A stretch of DNA of 64,000 nt from Populus alba (GCF_005239225.2 NC_133290.1:13462204-13526203); one strand, 5' to 3'; numbered from the stretch's first letter, positions 49,390-61,256 are shown. The notes: a model not told the origin generated them from the sequence alone. Program-made: numbers and translations.

Positions 49390-50180
49390 CTGTCATGTCC
49401 ATGCATATTAGGAATTGGAAATCCCAACTGCACGAAAGAAATTAAAATATATAAGAATATATAGCACTATTTCATCACAAGAGAAGAAATAAAATCTCCA
49501 AAAAATAGACTTTAACATAAATACTGCAGGCTCCTGTGGTAGTTGTGCTCATATATCCACCCCAATTAAAATCCTGATTTCAGTGGGTAGACATGCAACA
49601 TCGAACTAAACATAAAACAACAATCATGCACTTTGAGGCTTACATCATATATACTGTACTCATAGCGAGCATTTAATAATAGCTACGGAAAAATGTGTCC
49701 TCTCTTATGAGAAACAATTTTGCAAGTTTGTTTTTACCTTCAAGAACATATTGTATATTGAACAGATGTTTAAACAAGGGGGAGATCCATGGCAGTGACT
49801 GCAAAAGATACCAGGCTCATAATGAGCATCATCATTTGACTCAAGCCCACTTCTGCATGTATCATAGCAGCATAATATGCAGGTAGATATGCCAAATTGG
49901 GACAAAATTCCTTCACATAATAATAGTAATAGTGAATTAAGTAACTTATTTTGTACTTTTATCAACCAGTAATTTATTTAAAATCATTTCTTTTCTTTGG
50001 TTTATCAAAGGAAAATAATTTTTGTTCATGTTATAATAAGCTCAGTTCCACATTTTAATATTCGTCCTCATTCTTTGTATAAATGTTTATTTAGTTGATT
50101 TGTTTACAAGGAATCAAGGCCTCTTGGAACTCATTGAGTCACCATTAGCTGGCACTAGACATGCGTCCGTGCTGCTCTAC
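49390..50180. other. Intergenic
   Basis: No gene recognised; frames at 49695-49965 lack domains. Confidence 0.45.
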
Positions 50181-50640
50181 GGGGTTGAATATTTTTTTTC
50201 ATAAAAAATATCTTCAAGTGTCGTAATGGTATTTTAAAGACAGAAAACAAAATTCACAATTTAGGTTAAAATCAATATGAGGATGAAATTAAAAATAATA
50301 ATAATTATTATATATTATAAATTAAAAATTGAATGATAAAATTGAAAATAAATACAAATTTTACAAAAAAAACAAAGAAAAAAATTAGAAATAAAAAGAA
50401 TATAGACCAAATTAAAAAAAAATAACATATTATAATTTGTATTGAAGGAAGAAATTAAAGACAAATAAAAATTAATTATATAAAAAGGTCAAGAAAAAAA
50501 CTAGAAATTAAAAAAATAAAAACTATATTGAAAAAAATAATATATAACAAATTGATATTGAAAGATAAATTTTTTTTAAAATAAAATATTCAGCATTGGT
50601 AGGTCGAGATTTGTAATAAATGGAATTTTTTTTTCATGGT
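50181..50640. repeat. A-rich degenerate repeat
   Basis: Phrases such as GATGAAATTAAAAATAA, AAATTGAAAATAAATACAAA and CAAATTGATATTGAAAGATA repeat loosely. The composition resembles the 22-kb array tail and the block at 55.05-55.5 kb. Confidence 0.5.
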
Positions 50641-51109
50641 GGCTGCAGGGAAAGAACAGTATAGAAAGGAGAATCAGAGAGGGAAGATGGGGAAGTTTGC
50701 ATCTATTTACAATGTACGTAAGAAAAACCCTATTTTAATAGTGTATGGAGCGGTTTCCTTTCTTGAATAATCAATCCATTCAATGCTGCCTAAAATACTG
50801 CAGGGGCGTATATCTGTGATCAGTGAGAACTTTTTGGATTTCCTTCTCTTATCAAAGAGAAGGGAGGGGTGTCAAGTTTATGTTTCTAAAATAGAAACCA
50901 AGTGCTCCCAGAAAAGCCTAACATCACTTTTCCATAAATATGTTGTGTTGTGTCCCTCCAAAACTTTTGACAAAACACCAATAAAAAAAATGGGGAGGAA
51001 AGGCCATTTTGCACCGCAACAATTTGCATCATACATCCGCATTTGGGAAAACGAGAGAGAGGAGAGACATCCTATACAATAGTTTTTTGACTACCAAAAG
51101 TTTTTTAGG

Positions 51110-54100
51110 TTACTGTGGATCAATTGCCATGGGAGTGATTCGCCTCTTGGCTGGCTTATTTGAGATGGGAGTACTTATGGAGACTGGTGATGGCTGCTTT
51201 CCTTCTTTCTTTGCTACTACTGTTTTTCCACTGTCTTCTGCTATACAACCATTATTTGTCGTTGTTTCAATTATCATGCACTCTGGTTCCTGCGTATCAG
51301 GGCTCTTGTTCTGATGGACTGCGTCTTTCCTCTCGTCTATGTAAGATTGAAACACAACACATAAGAAAGGGCCCAAGCTGTGGAGTAATTGATGGACTAG
51401 CAAAAGCAATAAAAGAGAAAACAACAGCGAACCTGCCGCAGAGATGGGCGAGCCCAGTTCATTAGTTTCAAATTCTACTAAAGTACAGTATCCATCTCGG
51501 GAAGACAAAGCTAAATACTGAGCATTAGATGACCTATTAGCAACAAACATAGTTAGTAATTTGCGATATTGATATCAACCCACATGTATCATCCAAAAGA
51601 ATTGTAGATGGTGCAGCAGGAGCATATAGCACAAAAAAGAAAGGCTGTTTAGAAGTAAAGATGAATAATGAAACTCTCATCTTGAAAGTCTGACCTAGTC
51701 TTAAACAGTAAGAAAATATGCATCAAATCATACAGAGACGGTCCACTCTAATTCTATCAAAATTTAATTGATGTGTACTATGATCTGTTTTTGCAAGGCA
51801 GGCTCTTTAGAGTTCAAACCATATTTAAATTTACCATGCAATGTCAGTTATGGCTGCATAATGAAGACCGGCCAAGATTGCTATGGGAGGAACACTCTCT
51901 GTGTCATAGATATATAATGAATTTAAAGTTGCCACAGCAAAAATCAGGCGATAGGGAAGTTTGAAGAGCCCAGCTGCACAAGTCAATAAAGATACCCAGC
52001 TTAATAATAACCTTTTGCTGAGCTACAACAAATTTAATAAAAATTAATAAGACTTGAAATACCTGAGGCTAATCCCCTAAGGTTAAAAGCCACTGGACAA
52101 AAACGAACTGCCACAACAGGCTTGCTAGCACCAGGGAGCATTACTGCAGGTCTGCATATCAGAAAAAATAACACATATTAGGAAAGAAATAAAAAGAACG
52201 GAAGACAAAGAATAAGTCTTCTTAAAACTTAGGTAGACATCATTAACACGAGATGATAAATTGAAGCATGTCTTGCCTTGAAAGATCCATTCTGGAAAAT
52301 GCATAAGCAGTATTTACTGTTTCTGATGCAGCTGACATTTTGTAAGAACCTGCAATGCAAAGGGTGCTTTGTCAACAGATATTAATCAAGCAACAAGCAA
52401 CAGCAGCATTCTGTCAAATGCAAGTAATACCGGCATTAGTTCATGAGATGATTAAAGACTATACAAGCTTTTGTACATGTGCGTTTACAAATAAGAAAAA
52501 AGAAACATATAGGCTTTTAACTCAAATGGACTTCTGTTTAGGTCCATACCTGCTGGCACAAGTAAAAAGGATCCATCAGGTGACCAGGCTAGTCTTCGGA
52601 AGAAAGATGGTAACGTCTCATCGTGAAAAAGATGTGTTTTCGTAGACTGCACCCCCAAAAAAGGTATAAGGCTTGCAACATGTTAAAGCACAAATAATCA
52701 ACAACACAATCACTCTATTGTCTGAACTTAGAATTATTTACCATCTGCTGTTCTGCCTTTGTAATGACATGCTGAGAAACATAGTTCATCTTCTCGGCAC
52801 CTTTTGTCTTTGTCTGAGGCTTATTCACATAAATTCTGCAAGTTCTATCTGAACTAAGCGAAGCAATGTACTTGGCCAATGGATCCCAAGCCACACCTTG
52901 AACATAATGGAAATGACCATCCAATAGCTGATGTACAGAACCTAAAACCAAGACAAGGGCAATCAGGAAATCAACAACCAAGGCACTTTAACCGTTATGA
53001 ACTTTGGTTTTGTGTGGTCCTTCTTGCCTTTGTTAACATCCCATATGATGCAAGAATTGTCAACTGATCCAGAGATCAGATATGCAGAGTCTGCAGACCA
53101 CTCCAAGTCCAGAACATCTTTGCGGTGAAATCTGAATGAAAAATGAAAATCATTAATGAGCAAAGAAGTGAGTGAATATCTAACCAAGATCCTATAAGAT
53201 TTCAAATGGACATTTTCGCAGGTGAAAAGAATAAAAAACTTCAAACAAATGAAATGACATCAACCAAAGGCAAAAGATCAAACCAGTATCACTATTTCCT
53301 TCTACAGTTTTGAACTCCATGATAGTAATATTATTACATTTTCCTGTTTTCATTACATTTCTCTCTGAATTCAATCAATCAGCAATGCAAGATTAATTTG
53401 GATGAAATGACTATGCCGGGCTCAACTTGAGCCTCATATCCACATTTAAAACAAACATACCAAATCTAGTGAATCACGGCTAAGCTACACATGGAAGTTT
53501 AAGATCATATATCACGAAATCACTTACAACAAGTTCTTGAGGACTTTCCATGTTTGACCAGTTTCTGTGGAATGTAACTTCCATATAATCAGCTCTCCCC
53601 CTGCTCGCATAAAATTCAATTTAAGACTACATTGCTGAATCACCTAATAAATGACCAGTAAAATTTCATCCTGAAAGAAAAATAGTCTCTGCAACTTAAA
53701 ATCATACCATCAGCACCTGAGGCAAGCAATTCTCCTGCAAAACTTAAACAAATTAAATTCCTTCTATTTAAGAAACTTCATCAATAGCAACAACGAAGTA
53801 GATAATTTGCAATAATTACTTGCTAAACATAAAATAAAAAATCTGAAAAGCAGCATCACAATCAATAAGTTCTTACCAGATGGAGAGAAACGGAGCACAT
53901 TGACGGCTGACCCATGATAGGTAAGGCTATTAAGATAAGTTGCCGTCGCGATTTTCTTCTGTGCTTGGCCTGAATTTATCACCCAAAGCTGCCAAAAAAA
54001 AATATATATATATATACACACACACTAATTCTTTGAAAATAAAATACCAAACACTGAAATGCTGGAAATGGGTCTTTGATTTTTTTTAAGAAAGATCCGA

Positions 54101-54332
54101 ACAAGCCTTAACTTTTAGTTCCACTAACAGCAGAAATATAAACTTAATTGACTGATTAAACAGGAATGGAAGGCGGAAAATTAAAGTTAAATCTCAAGAA
54201 TAGTGAAAAATAGTGCACCTTGATATCGTAATCGGCGCCGCCGGTGGCGAGGAGACCGGAGATTGGGTGAAAGTCTAGGGTTAGGACTGGTTTGGTGTCG
54301 TGCCAATTAATTTGCACTGTTCCTCCCTTCAT
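51110..54332 (-). CDS. FAS2: Chromatin assembly factor 1 p60-type subunit FASCIATA2
   Basis: WD40 subunit of CAF-1, which deposits histones H3-H4 on newly replicated DNA. Twelve exons join in phase: 54332-54219, 53988-53877, 53734-53708, 53600-53528, 53131-53028, 52941-52742, 52646-52550, 52349-52277, 52151-52063, 51973-51835, 51533-51433, 51336-51110. The product is 451 aa; I recall Arabidopsis FAS2 as slightly longer. It starts [20 protein letters not shown] and has seven blades, including [38 protein letters not shown] and [13 protein letters not shown]. The Lys/Ser-rich tail ends [13 protein letters not shown]. Introns 5 and 8 use GC donors (AAAG|GCAAGA and CAAG|GCAAGA); no GT donor keeps the conserved reading. 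Intron 11 has a weak GTTCGC donor. Confidence 0.94.
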
Positions 54333-54380
54333 TTCTTGTGGGTTTTCTTGTTTGTTTCTCGGGAATGTGAAGGAAAATTT

Positions 54381-54390
54381 TTAGGGTTTA
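54381..54390 (-). promoter_or_regulatory. Telo-box in the FAS2 leader/promoter
   Basis: TAAACCCTAA on the minus strand, about 50 bp upstream of the FAS2 ATG. Confidence 0.5.
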
Positions 54391-54452
54391 TATTTTTGGG
54401 TGAAGAAAAGGATAGAGAAAAAGGGTTTTTTAGCGGGATCTTAGTTTTGAAG

Positions 54453-54462
54453 TGGCGGGAAA
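54453..54462. promoter_or_regulatory. E2F-type site upstream of FAS2
   Basis: TGGCGGGAAA on the plus strand (TTTCCCGCCA on the gene strand), about 120 bp upstream of the ATG. It matches the TTTSSCGC E2F/DP consensus. A second, weaker TAGCGGGATC lies at 54431-54440. CAF-1 genes are known S-phase E2F targets in plants. Confidence 0.7.
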
Positions 54463-54559
54463 TGGGTGGGTCTGTTTTTTGGGACCATGGTACATTGTGG
54501 TTTTGCCACGTGGCTACAAAGTTCTTTGTCGAGAAATTTTACGGTGGTGAAAGACTAAT

Positions 54560-55550
54560 TAGTGGTATTTAGTTATTTTTTATAATTCACTTTAAAAAAC
54601 AAAAAAAAATTTCTGGTAGGGAAGAAAAAATAAAATTCATAATCTATCAAAAATAAAAAATATATATATCTTTATATAAGATTTTTTTTCTTCTATTTAT
54701 GTTTTTTTAAACTAAATCTTAATAAATAATTAATAGAATGTCATTACTTATCCATAAGCATTATACAATTTTATATTCTTTATCATTACATGTTAATTTT
54801 TTCAAATAATTATGGTTAATTAAATATCATATAGAACTTCTTAAATAATTTTTAATTATATTTATCAGACCTCGTATGAAAATAATTTGTTTTAAAACTT
54901 AAGTTACATTGATTCAAAAGAACTCGAGTTTTCATTATTTTTTTAAATTCTTAAAAATATATTCATTGATATAAAAATAATAATATTTTTCATTAATTCA
55001 CTCCTAACCAGATCCTAAATTAATGGATCATTGGATTAAAAATATCATAAAAAATAAAAACAAATACTGGAGGATGAAACAAAAAAAAAACTAAAAAAAA
55101 AAAAAAACCAAGCAATCTTGGTGAGCCTCTTAAACCCAGATAACCAGATTAATATCTCAAGCCACAACTTGTCAAACTTTAAATTCAGGCTCAATTAAGA
55201 GGCTCAACACTTTACACATTTAATATGAAAAGGATGGAATCACAAAAAAAAAAAACTACAAAAATATCAAGATAAAAATAAAAGGGATCAAATTTGACAA
55301 GAAAAAAACTAAAGGAGGTTGGAATTGAAAAAAATCAATTTTAAATAAAAATAAATAACAAATAAAAAAATAAAAATTGAATTTAATAGATGAATAAAAC
55401 CTATGAAGATGAAATTGAAAACAAATTTTAATTTTATAAATTATTTAAAATGAAACAAAAACTAATAAAAAGAATAAGGAGGAAAAACTAATTTAAAGGT
55501 TACATTGAATTTTTTTAGGGTTAGTTTGGTTTTCTATGATGAGAGAGAAA
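54560..55550. repeat. Intergenic with A-rich degenerate repeat
   Basis: AT-rich. At 55080-55500 phrases such as CAATCTTGGTGAGCCTCTTA followed by A-rich AATTGAAAACAAATTTTAA units recall the 21-kb array. No gene. Confidence 0.5.
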
Positions 55551-56130
55551 TTAAGAAAAAAACAATCGTTGATAGCAAATCAGAGGTGATGAAGCCACAT
55601 GTGTCATATGGGCGGTTAATGATCACCAAGATAATTCTATCACCACCTTGTAGCCATCGTCTGGCCAAACAAAAAGCCTCCACATGCACCACTCCACGCG
55701 CTTTCCTATAAATTATTTGAAGAATATTATAAATTTGGTAAAAAGCATGTTAGTATCTGTCAAATTAATTATTATAAAACAAATAGAAAGAAAATACACA
55801 AATTCCCTTGTATACAGGTTTCTTTCCTTTTCTTTTTGGCTTCAAAGGGTAATTTTGATAATTTCATGTGTAATTAAACTTGAAAAGATAAAAATACCCT
55901 ACATATATCATTTTGTTTTTAGAAATAAAAAAGTCATCATACTATGAAAAAAAAAGGGTGCGTAAATCAATTTGCTCCCAATCAACTCGGAAATACCCGG
56001 TGAATTCTATGAAAAAGACAAAAATACCCTTGAAAGTAACTACTCTTGTCGTTTCTGTTAAGAAGGACAAATATATCAAATTACCATTCCAATCCCTAAT
56101 ATTTTGATGACATGTCTAGAGCGCCCATAG
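55551..56130. other. Intergenic
   Basis: No gene seen. The G/C-richer 55560-55700 looks like retroelement debris, similar in style to 22.75-22.9 kb. Confidence 0.4.
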
Positions 56131-56139
56131 CTGATGACT

Positions 56140-57235
56140 TTTAGCTTTTTAATTAATTAATAATTGAGAATCAAAGAGGCTGCTTGACTTGTGTTTCAAT
56201 AATTGTACGGAATGAGTTGTTTTTGTAGCTTCTGCTGTATTCACTGTACGGGGCCTAGCTTAGCTGGGAGCGCGTAATTTACAAGCGCTCTTCCATGGCT
56301 GCTACCCACCAGCCACAGCAAGTGTTAACATCACGGGTAAACAAATAACACTGTTCTGGCTTGTCCCTCGTTTCAAGGCTCTTTGAGCTCTGCTATCTGT
56401 TTGCATATTCAATCAATTTCTTGAATCCTTTTCACCTTTTGATTTGGTTTCACATACTGTCATTGTTTGAGTCGGTAGAGTGAGTATAGCAAGATTTCTA
56501 TGTGATTTTAAGGTAGATTTTTTTCTCAGTAATATCAATGGCTACATATCCACAGGGTGAAAGTCTTTTTGCTCACAAGTATTGTTGATATGCTTCCTAT
56601 GTGATCTTAAGTTAGATTCTTTTTGCTCACTGACATTGATGGCTACAGACAGTATGTTTTGTTTGCAAATTTTGTTAAGATCTAAAAATTAAGTTCAGAT
56701 AATTAATAAATATTAAAGAACCATCTTAACTCAATAACTTAAACTTATTAGGTGAGGTATTAGGATATGGTTTATATTATTCTTTAACACACTCACTTAA
56801 GTAAAAGCTCTTTGAACTTGAAACTTGCACAGGCTTACATGGACTTGAAACTTGCACAAAAGCACATTATCTTATACTTGATTTTTATCAAATAAATAAA
56901 AATAATAAGATTCAAACTCGTGATTATTAAGTTATGAAGGCTCTGATATCATGTAAATAAATCATCATAATCAAATAATTAAAACTATTAAATAAAATTT
57001 TAAAATATAATATATATTACTTTTTAACATCATATATCTTGCAGCTAAGATACCGTTTATAGACCGGTTTCAGATATCCGAGCGGCGCAATCCTAGTGTG
57101 AAATTAATGAAATGTTACGAAGCTTTTGGTTGACATGAGAGAGAATTGACAGGCAGCCATGTTGTGCGATGTCACTTCACTTTTCTCTTTTGGTTTCTGC
57201 AGTTTGATTTCGATGATTCTATGTCACAGTGTTCA
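56140..57235. repeat. Geneless duplicate of the inhibitor gene's upstream region
   Basis: Two parts match the DNA upstream of the minus-strand inhibitor gene at 59304-59861. The block 56160-56440 (GAGGCTGCTTGACTTGTG, GAGCGC ... CTCTTCCATGGCTGCT, AACAAATAACACTGTTC, ATCAATTTCTTGAATCC) aligns with 60025-60300. The block 57098-57190 (GTGAAATTAATGAAATGTTA, CAGCCATGTTGTGCGATGTC) aligns with 60998-61085. In this copy a TRIM-like element (56711-57029) sits between the two blocks. The homology starts near the inhibitor's TATA region, and no inhibitor coding sequence lies to the left. Confidence 0.75.
56711..57029 (-). mobile_element. TRIM-like retroelement, third locus (two LTRs)
   Basis: LTRs at 56711-56789 (79 bp) and 56952-57029 (78 bp) flank an internal region ending in PBS complement GCTCTGATATCA (56940-56951, one mismatch to GCTCTGATACCA). 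The purine-tract side reads ACACTCACTTAAGTAAAAGC. The internal region contains a ~27-bp duplication of ACTTGAAACTTGCACA. No convincing target duplication is visible. Confidence 0.8.
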
Positions 57236-57545
57236 TCTCAGCCATTTTCTTATTATTCAAATCACCGAACCCTTCTGCAACTGCAGATCATGCTTTAAAC
57301 CCACGTGATTGGGTGGGAAAGATGCTCCATACGGAAAAATTAACGACAAAATTGCTGCTAAATGTGTCCATACTTGTTTTCGGTCAGTCTAGTCGTGTAG
57401 CTTGGGTTTCCCTTGTCGACATGACAATAGGAGGACTCGAATATGAGGATGGTTATATGACTCGGTTTCAATTTGAACCGGTCAAAGATATATATAGTTC
57501 ATGAGCTTGTTGGATCGATTTGCTAGTTGTTACGTCAAATAGCGT
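57236..57545. other. Unassigned segment
   Basis: A plus-strand open frame (57229-57504, 91 codons from a non-ATG start) contains NPRDWVGKMLHTEKLTTKLL. I recognise no domain and do not call a gene. This segment is absent from the paralogous position near 61.1 kb. Confidence 0.3.
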
Positions 57546-57765
57546 CTAAGTGCCTGTTTGGTATCGTAATTCAGCTTGTTTTTTGAAAAATTTTAATTTA
57601 TCTTTTTTTTTTGCTAAAATTAAGTGTAGTTTGTACTTTCTGGATCGTTTTGATGTGCTGATGTCAAAAATAATTTTTAAAAAATAAAAAAATATTATTG
57701 ACATGCTTTTCAACATGAAAAGTTATTTGAAAAGCAACAATTACCACACTCTCTAACACCCTGTA
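57546..57765. repeat. AT-rich MITE-like repeat, copy 8 (best preserved)
   Basis: Left end GTGCCTGTTTGGTATCGTAA, core ATCGTTTTGATGTGCTGATG, AATAATTTTTAAAAAATAAA, right end CAATTACCACACTCTCTAAC. The ends form a loose inverted repeat (GTAATT against AATTACC). Confidence 0.75.
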
Positions 57766-59290
57766 AAGGTAAGAGATGGTCACAAATTTTATTTTATTTT
57801 TAATTATTTATTGCCTAAAGAACTCAATTTTATTTTGGACTCTTGTTTTACGATTTAGCCTTTTATTTTGGGCTCTTGTTTTACACTTTAGCTTGTTCCT
57901 AAACAACTTTATTTATTTTATTTTATTCTTTTTTTTTTTGCACTTTATTCTCTTGTCTACTTTACTCTTATATTTTTTTTTATCTTTTTTTTTTTTATTT
58001 TGGTTTTCTTGAAAAACAACATTAGCATCAATTTGGTAACAAAAGTAATTAAAAAATATGAAATGGATGTAAATTAGTCAAAACATATTTCTTTGGAATT
58101 TAATTTTTTTTTAAAAAAAGTATTAACAGGAGAAAAATAATTGGAAATTACAAAAAACAAAAGTGTGAATGGCCTAAATGCATTGAAAACAATTTATTTT
58201 TTAAAAGAATTTAGAATATTTTGAAAATAAAACCAGAATTCAGAATGACAATAGTCATGAAACTTGATTTGAAAGTCATACTTTACCTGAAATTCAAGTC
58301 AAACTTTAGGTGTTGAGTACCAAGATAAGTCCAAGTTTTGATTTAAAAAAAAAATATTCTTGAAATGACATTGTTCTGGTGAAGAAAAACAAGTTTTTTC
58401 ATTATCTCATTCCTACCCATATCTCAAATCAATGAATTACTGAAATGACCAGCCAAATTAAATATGATATTATTAGCAGCATTATATCTGTTAATAAGAT
58501 GTTATATACAGACTTGCATGAAACACAAAATTAGCTATATATATGTATTTTGTACCAAAGACATGATTTTTTTTTTTTATCAATGATATGAATTTGTCCA
58601 TGCTTGCACATCTAATCTCACATATATTCATCCATTTTTAGGATTACGTGTGTACTGTGGATATATATAATTGAATTAAGGCCATATAGGCAGCATTAAC
58701 TATAATGGCATGTCATAAATTAAGGATTAATTGTTTGTTAGACTAGAAAAAATAATTGAAAAAACCATAAAGCAGTCGGTGATCATCACTTTAAAGCACC
58801 GGAATGTTATGGGTATTCTGCTTTCTTCCCCTAGCTTTGGCCAGAAAAGAAAATGCATGCAATGGAGTCCCTGGATATATCCTTTTTTTTTTTTTTTTTT
58901 TTTTTTGGAGTCCCTGGATATATCCTTGCAAAGGCGAGAAGATGTCTTTGACCTATTTCTTTTCTTTTCTTTTTATAGTGGAGGTAGGCTCTGTAACAAA
59001 TAATGGCCCATGATAATGACTTCTTTCATTTTTGGTGCACTGTTCTTACATTGCAATTATTGCTTGTAAGATTAGTACTAGCACTTAGAACAGTCTAGCC
59101 ATATGAAGTTACAGATGATAAGAATTTTGAACATTTCTAGTTACAAACTTTGTTGATTTGATATGTATCATTCGAGCATAATCATTTAATTATTGAGATT
59201 ATAGTGGAAAGTCAGTATGGGCACTAGAAGTAATTAAGAGCTAAAACAAAGCAAAAACCAGAAATAATTAGCTAAGAGATCTGCATTAAA
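57766..59290. other. Intergenic
   Basis: AT- and T-rich. GGAGTCCCTGGATATATCCTT occurs twice (about 58862 and 58907) on either side of a T-tract. No gene. Confidence 0.5.
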
Positions 59291-59303
59291 AAGTGGATAC
59301 AAA

Positions 59304-59861
59304 TCACAAATTACCAAGATGATCAATCATCCCCAGGACCACATCGCAGATATGCTTCAAACCATCCTCTCTACGTGCAAGCTCGGAAGGATAAGCCAGT
59401 CCAGGGTACCTTCTAAATGCATTACGGCAAGCATTTGGATAATCCGAGGCTCCCATGACATGCATATAAGCATAGTCGTATGACTCTGTGGCCAGATCTT
59501 GAACTGAATCTTGAAGAGCATTAGAAGCATAGCCGTACTTGTCTGCACATTCTCTCAGGACCTTCTTCATGGTAGGGTCATTTGGAGTAGTGCTAAGCAA
59601 TTGAGATGATAAATAAGATGATGTGGCCGTGGCATTAGCCATTCCAACACCAATCATGATAAGAGAAAGACCTTTGGTGTCTGTTTTTGTGCTTGTGGCG
59701 TTAGTTTTGAGAGATGAGACACAGAGGTCGTAATACTTGGTGTTCTTGCAAGTTTCCTGGATCAGTTTCATGTCTCCATTAACAAATATTAATGGTTGGT
59801 GAAACATGCAGTGAGGGAAAACCAGGGAGAGAAGAAAGAACATGAAAATTGTTGACCGCAT
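59304..59861 (-). CDS. Invertase / pectin methylesterase inhibitor family protein
   Basis: A single-exon gene of 185 aa with a hydrophobic N-terminal signal peptide (about 1-28, FMFFLLSLVFPHCMF...FVNG), so probably secreted to the apoplast or vacuole. The four family cysteines are present: C38 and C47 (ETCKNTKYYDLC) and C105 and C145 (CADKYGYA, NACRNAF). A fifth lies at C172. The all-helical four-helix-bundle pattern and length fit the PMEI/invertase-inhibitor fold. The YPNACRNAF and long linker do not let me decide between an invertase and a pectin methylesterase target. The ATG is preceded by a short leader; a duplicated upstream region occurs at 56.1-57.2 kb. Confidence 0.9.
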   Translation of the reverse strand: MRSTIFMFFLLSLVFPHCMFHQPLIFVNGDMKLIQETCKNTKYYDLCVSSLKTNATSTKTDTKGLSLIMIGVGMANATATSSYLSSQLLSTTPNDPTMKKVLRECADKYGYASNALQDSVQDLATESYDYAYMHVMGASDYPNACRNAFRRYPGLAYPSELARREDGLKHICDVVLGMIDHLGNL

Positions 59862-60000
59862 TGGAGAGAGTGAGAGTAGCGAAAGTGATGAAAGTTTGAT
59901 AACAGTCGTCCCCAGTTTCTTGTGTGAGGAGAAAGGAGGAGAGGGAGAAGTGTCTGAGAATTGAAGCCAAGTTTAGGCGATGGCCCTTTTCTTTAATGCT

Positions 60001-60007
60001 CTTTATA
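60001..60007 (-). promoter_or_regulatory. TATA box of the inhibitor gene
   Basis: TATAAAG on the minus strand about 140 bp upstream of the ATG, at the edge of the duplicated upstream segment. Confidence 0.5.
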
Positions 60008-60024
60008 ATTCAGAATACAGGAGG

Positions 60025-61085
60025 CTGTTTGACTTGTGATGGCCATAATTTTCAATAATTGTACAGAATGAGGTGTTTCTGTAGCCTGTGCTTTATTCAT
60101 TGTTTAAGGGCTAGCTTGGCTGGTAGCGAGGAATTTATGAGCTCTTCCATGGCTGCTGCCCACCTGCCATGGCAAGTGTTCACGGGCAAACAAATAACAC
60201 TGTCGTGGTCTGACCCTCGTTTCAATTTTCGAGACTCTTTGAGTTCTGCAATCTGTCGGCAAATGCGATCAATTTCTTGAATCCTTGTCACTTGGCAAGT
60301 TTGCAGAGAATCCGAACCATTCAATTATTGAGCTCCGAGAGACTTTCTGGAGCCTATCACTTCACAATCGCTATCATAATTGAGGCTAGTGCCAGGGAAA
60401 TCAACATCTTGTATGATCCACGAGAATCAATTAGACTCCTCGATATATAGATTTTTTTAAAAAAGAAATTAGCACTGTAATCTAAAAGTTAGAGCAGAAT
60501 AATGATACTCGTAAAATATTTAGTTGAAATAATATATTTTTATTTTATTGTCATCTTTTAAAAGTATAATATTTTTTTAAACTATTATTATATTTATTTT
60601 TAATGCGACATGTATATTATAAAGTTCAAATGTCATTTTCAATTAAATTGGTGTTCTGATTCAAAACATAATATTTAATTAATGTTGTTTTTCAGAAACA
60701 TTACATTAATTACATGTTGAAATGTGACATTAAATTGGTGTTGCATTAATTTGTCATTTATTTTGATTTTGATTTTGATTTTGTATGCTAATGTCGTAAT
60801 AACCACTTAGAGGGGACAATCACCATAGAATGGATGCGACTGCAATAACCATCATCATTGATTGCTAATGATTTCACATAATGACTTAATTAGCTTTTTG
60901 TATGCTTTGATTAAGAGATATTATTATTACGCATGTTAGGACGAATCAATAACATTTTGTTTCAAATTAAAATATGTTCCATAGGTTTAAATCATAGGGT
61001 GAAATTAATAAAATGTTATGAAGCTTTTTTGCCCACAGGGATAATTGAAAGCCAGCCATGTTGTGTTATGTCACTACACTTTTTT
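60025..61085. repeat. Inhibitor upstream region (paralogue of 56.14-57.23 kb)
   Basis: The gene-linked copy of the duplication: 60025-60300 and 60998-61085 align with 56160-56440 and 57098-57190. Here no TRIM-like element lies between the blocks. The minus-strand frame at 60097-60324 has no domain. Confidence 0.75.
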
Positions 61086-61124
61086 TTTTTCAGAGTTTGA
61101 CTTTTTTTGTCTCTGCTCTTTGTT

Positions 61125-61256
61125 TGGTGCAAATTTGAAATTTGTTATTAAAATTGAGTTCGGTTTATACTTTTTGGATCGTTTTGATGTGCTGATGTCA
61201 AAAATGACATCATTGACATGTATTTCGCTAACACACTGCCAAACACGCTCTAAAAA
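61125..61256. repeat. AT-rich MITE-like repeat, copy 9 (internally deleted)
   Basis: Shares GGATCGTTTTGATGTGCTGA with the 57.6-kb copy but lacks most of the A/T-rich core. Ends in ACACACTGCCAAACACGCTC. Confidence 0.7.

Noticed and set aside
57229..57504. Possible gene in the segment between the TRIM-like element and a MITE-like copy
   Set aside because: No ATG at the frame start, no domain, and absent from the paralogous copy.
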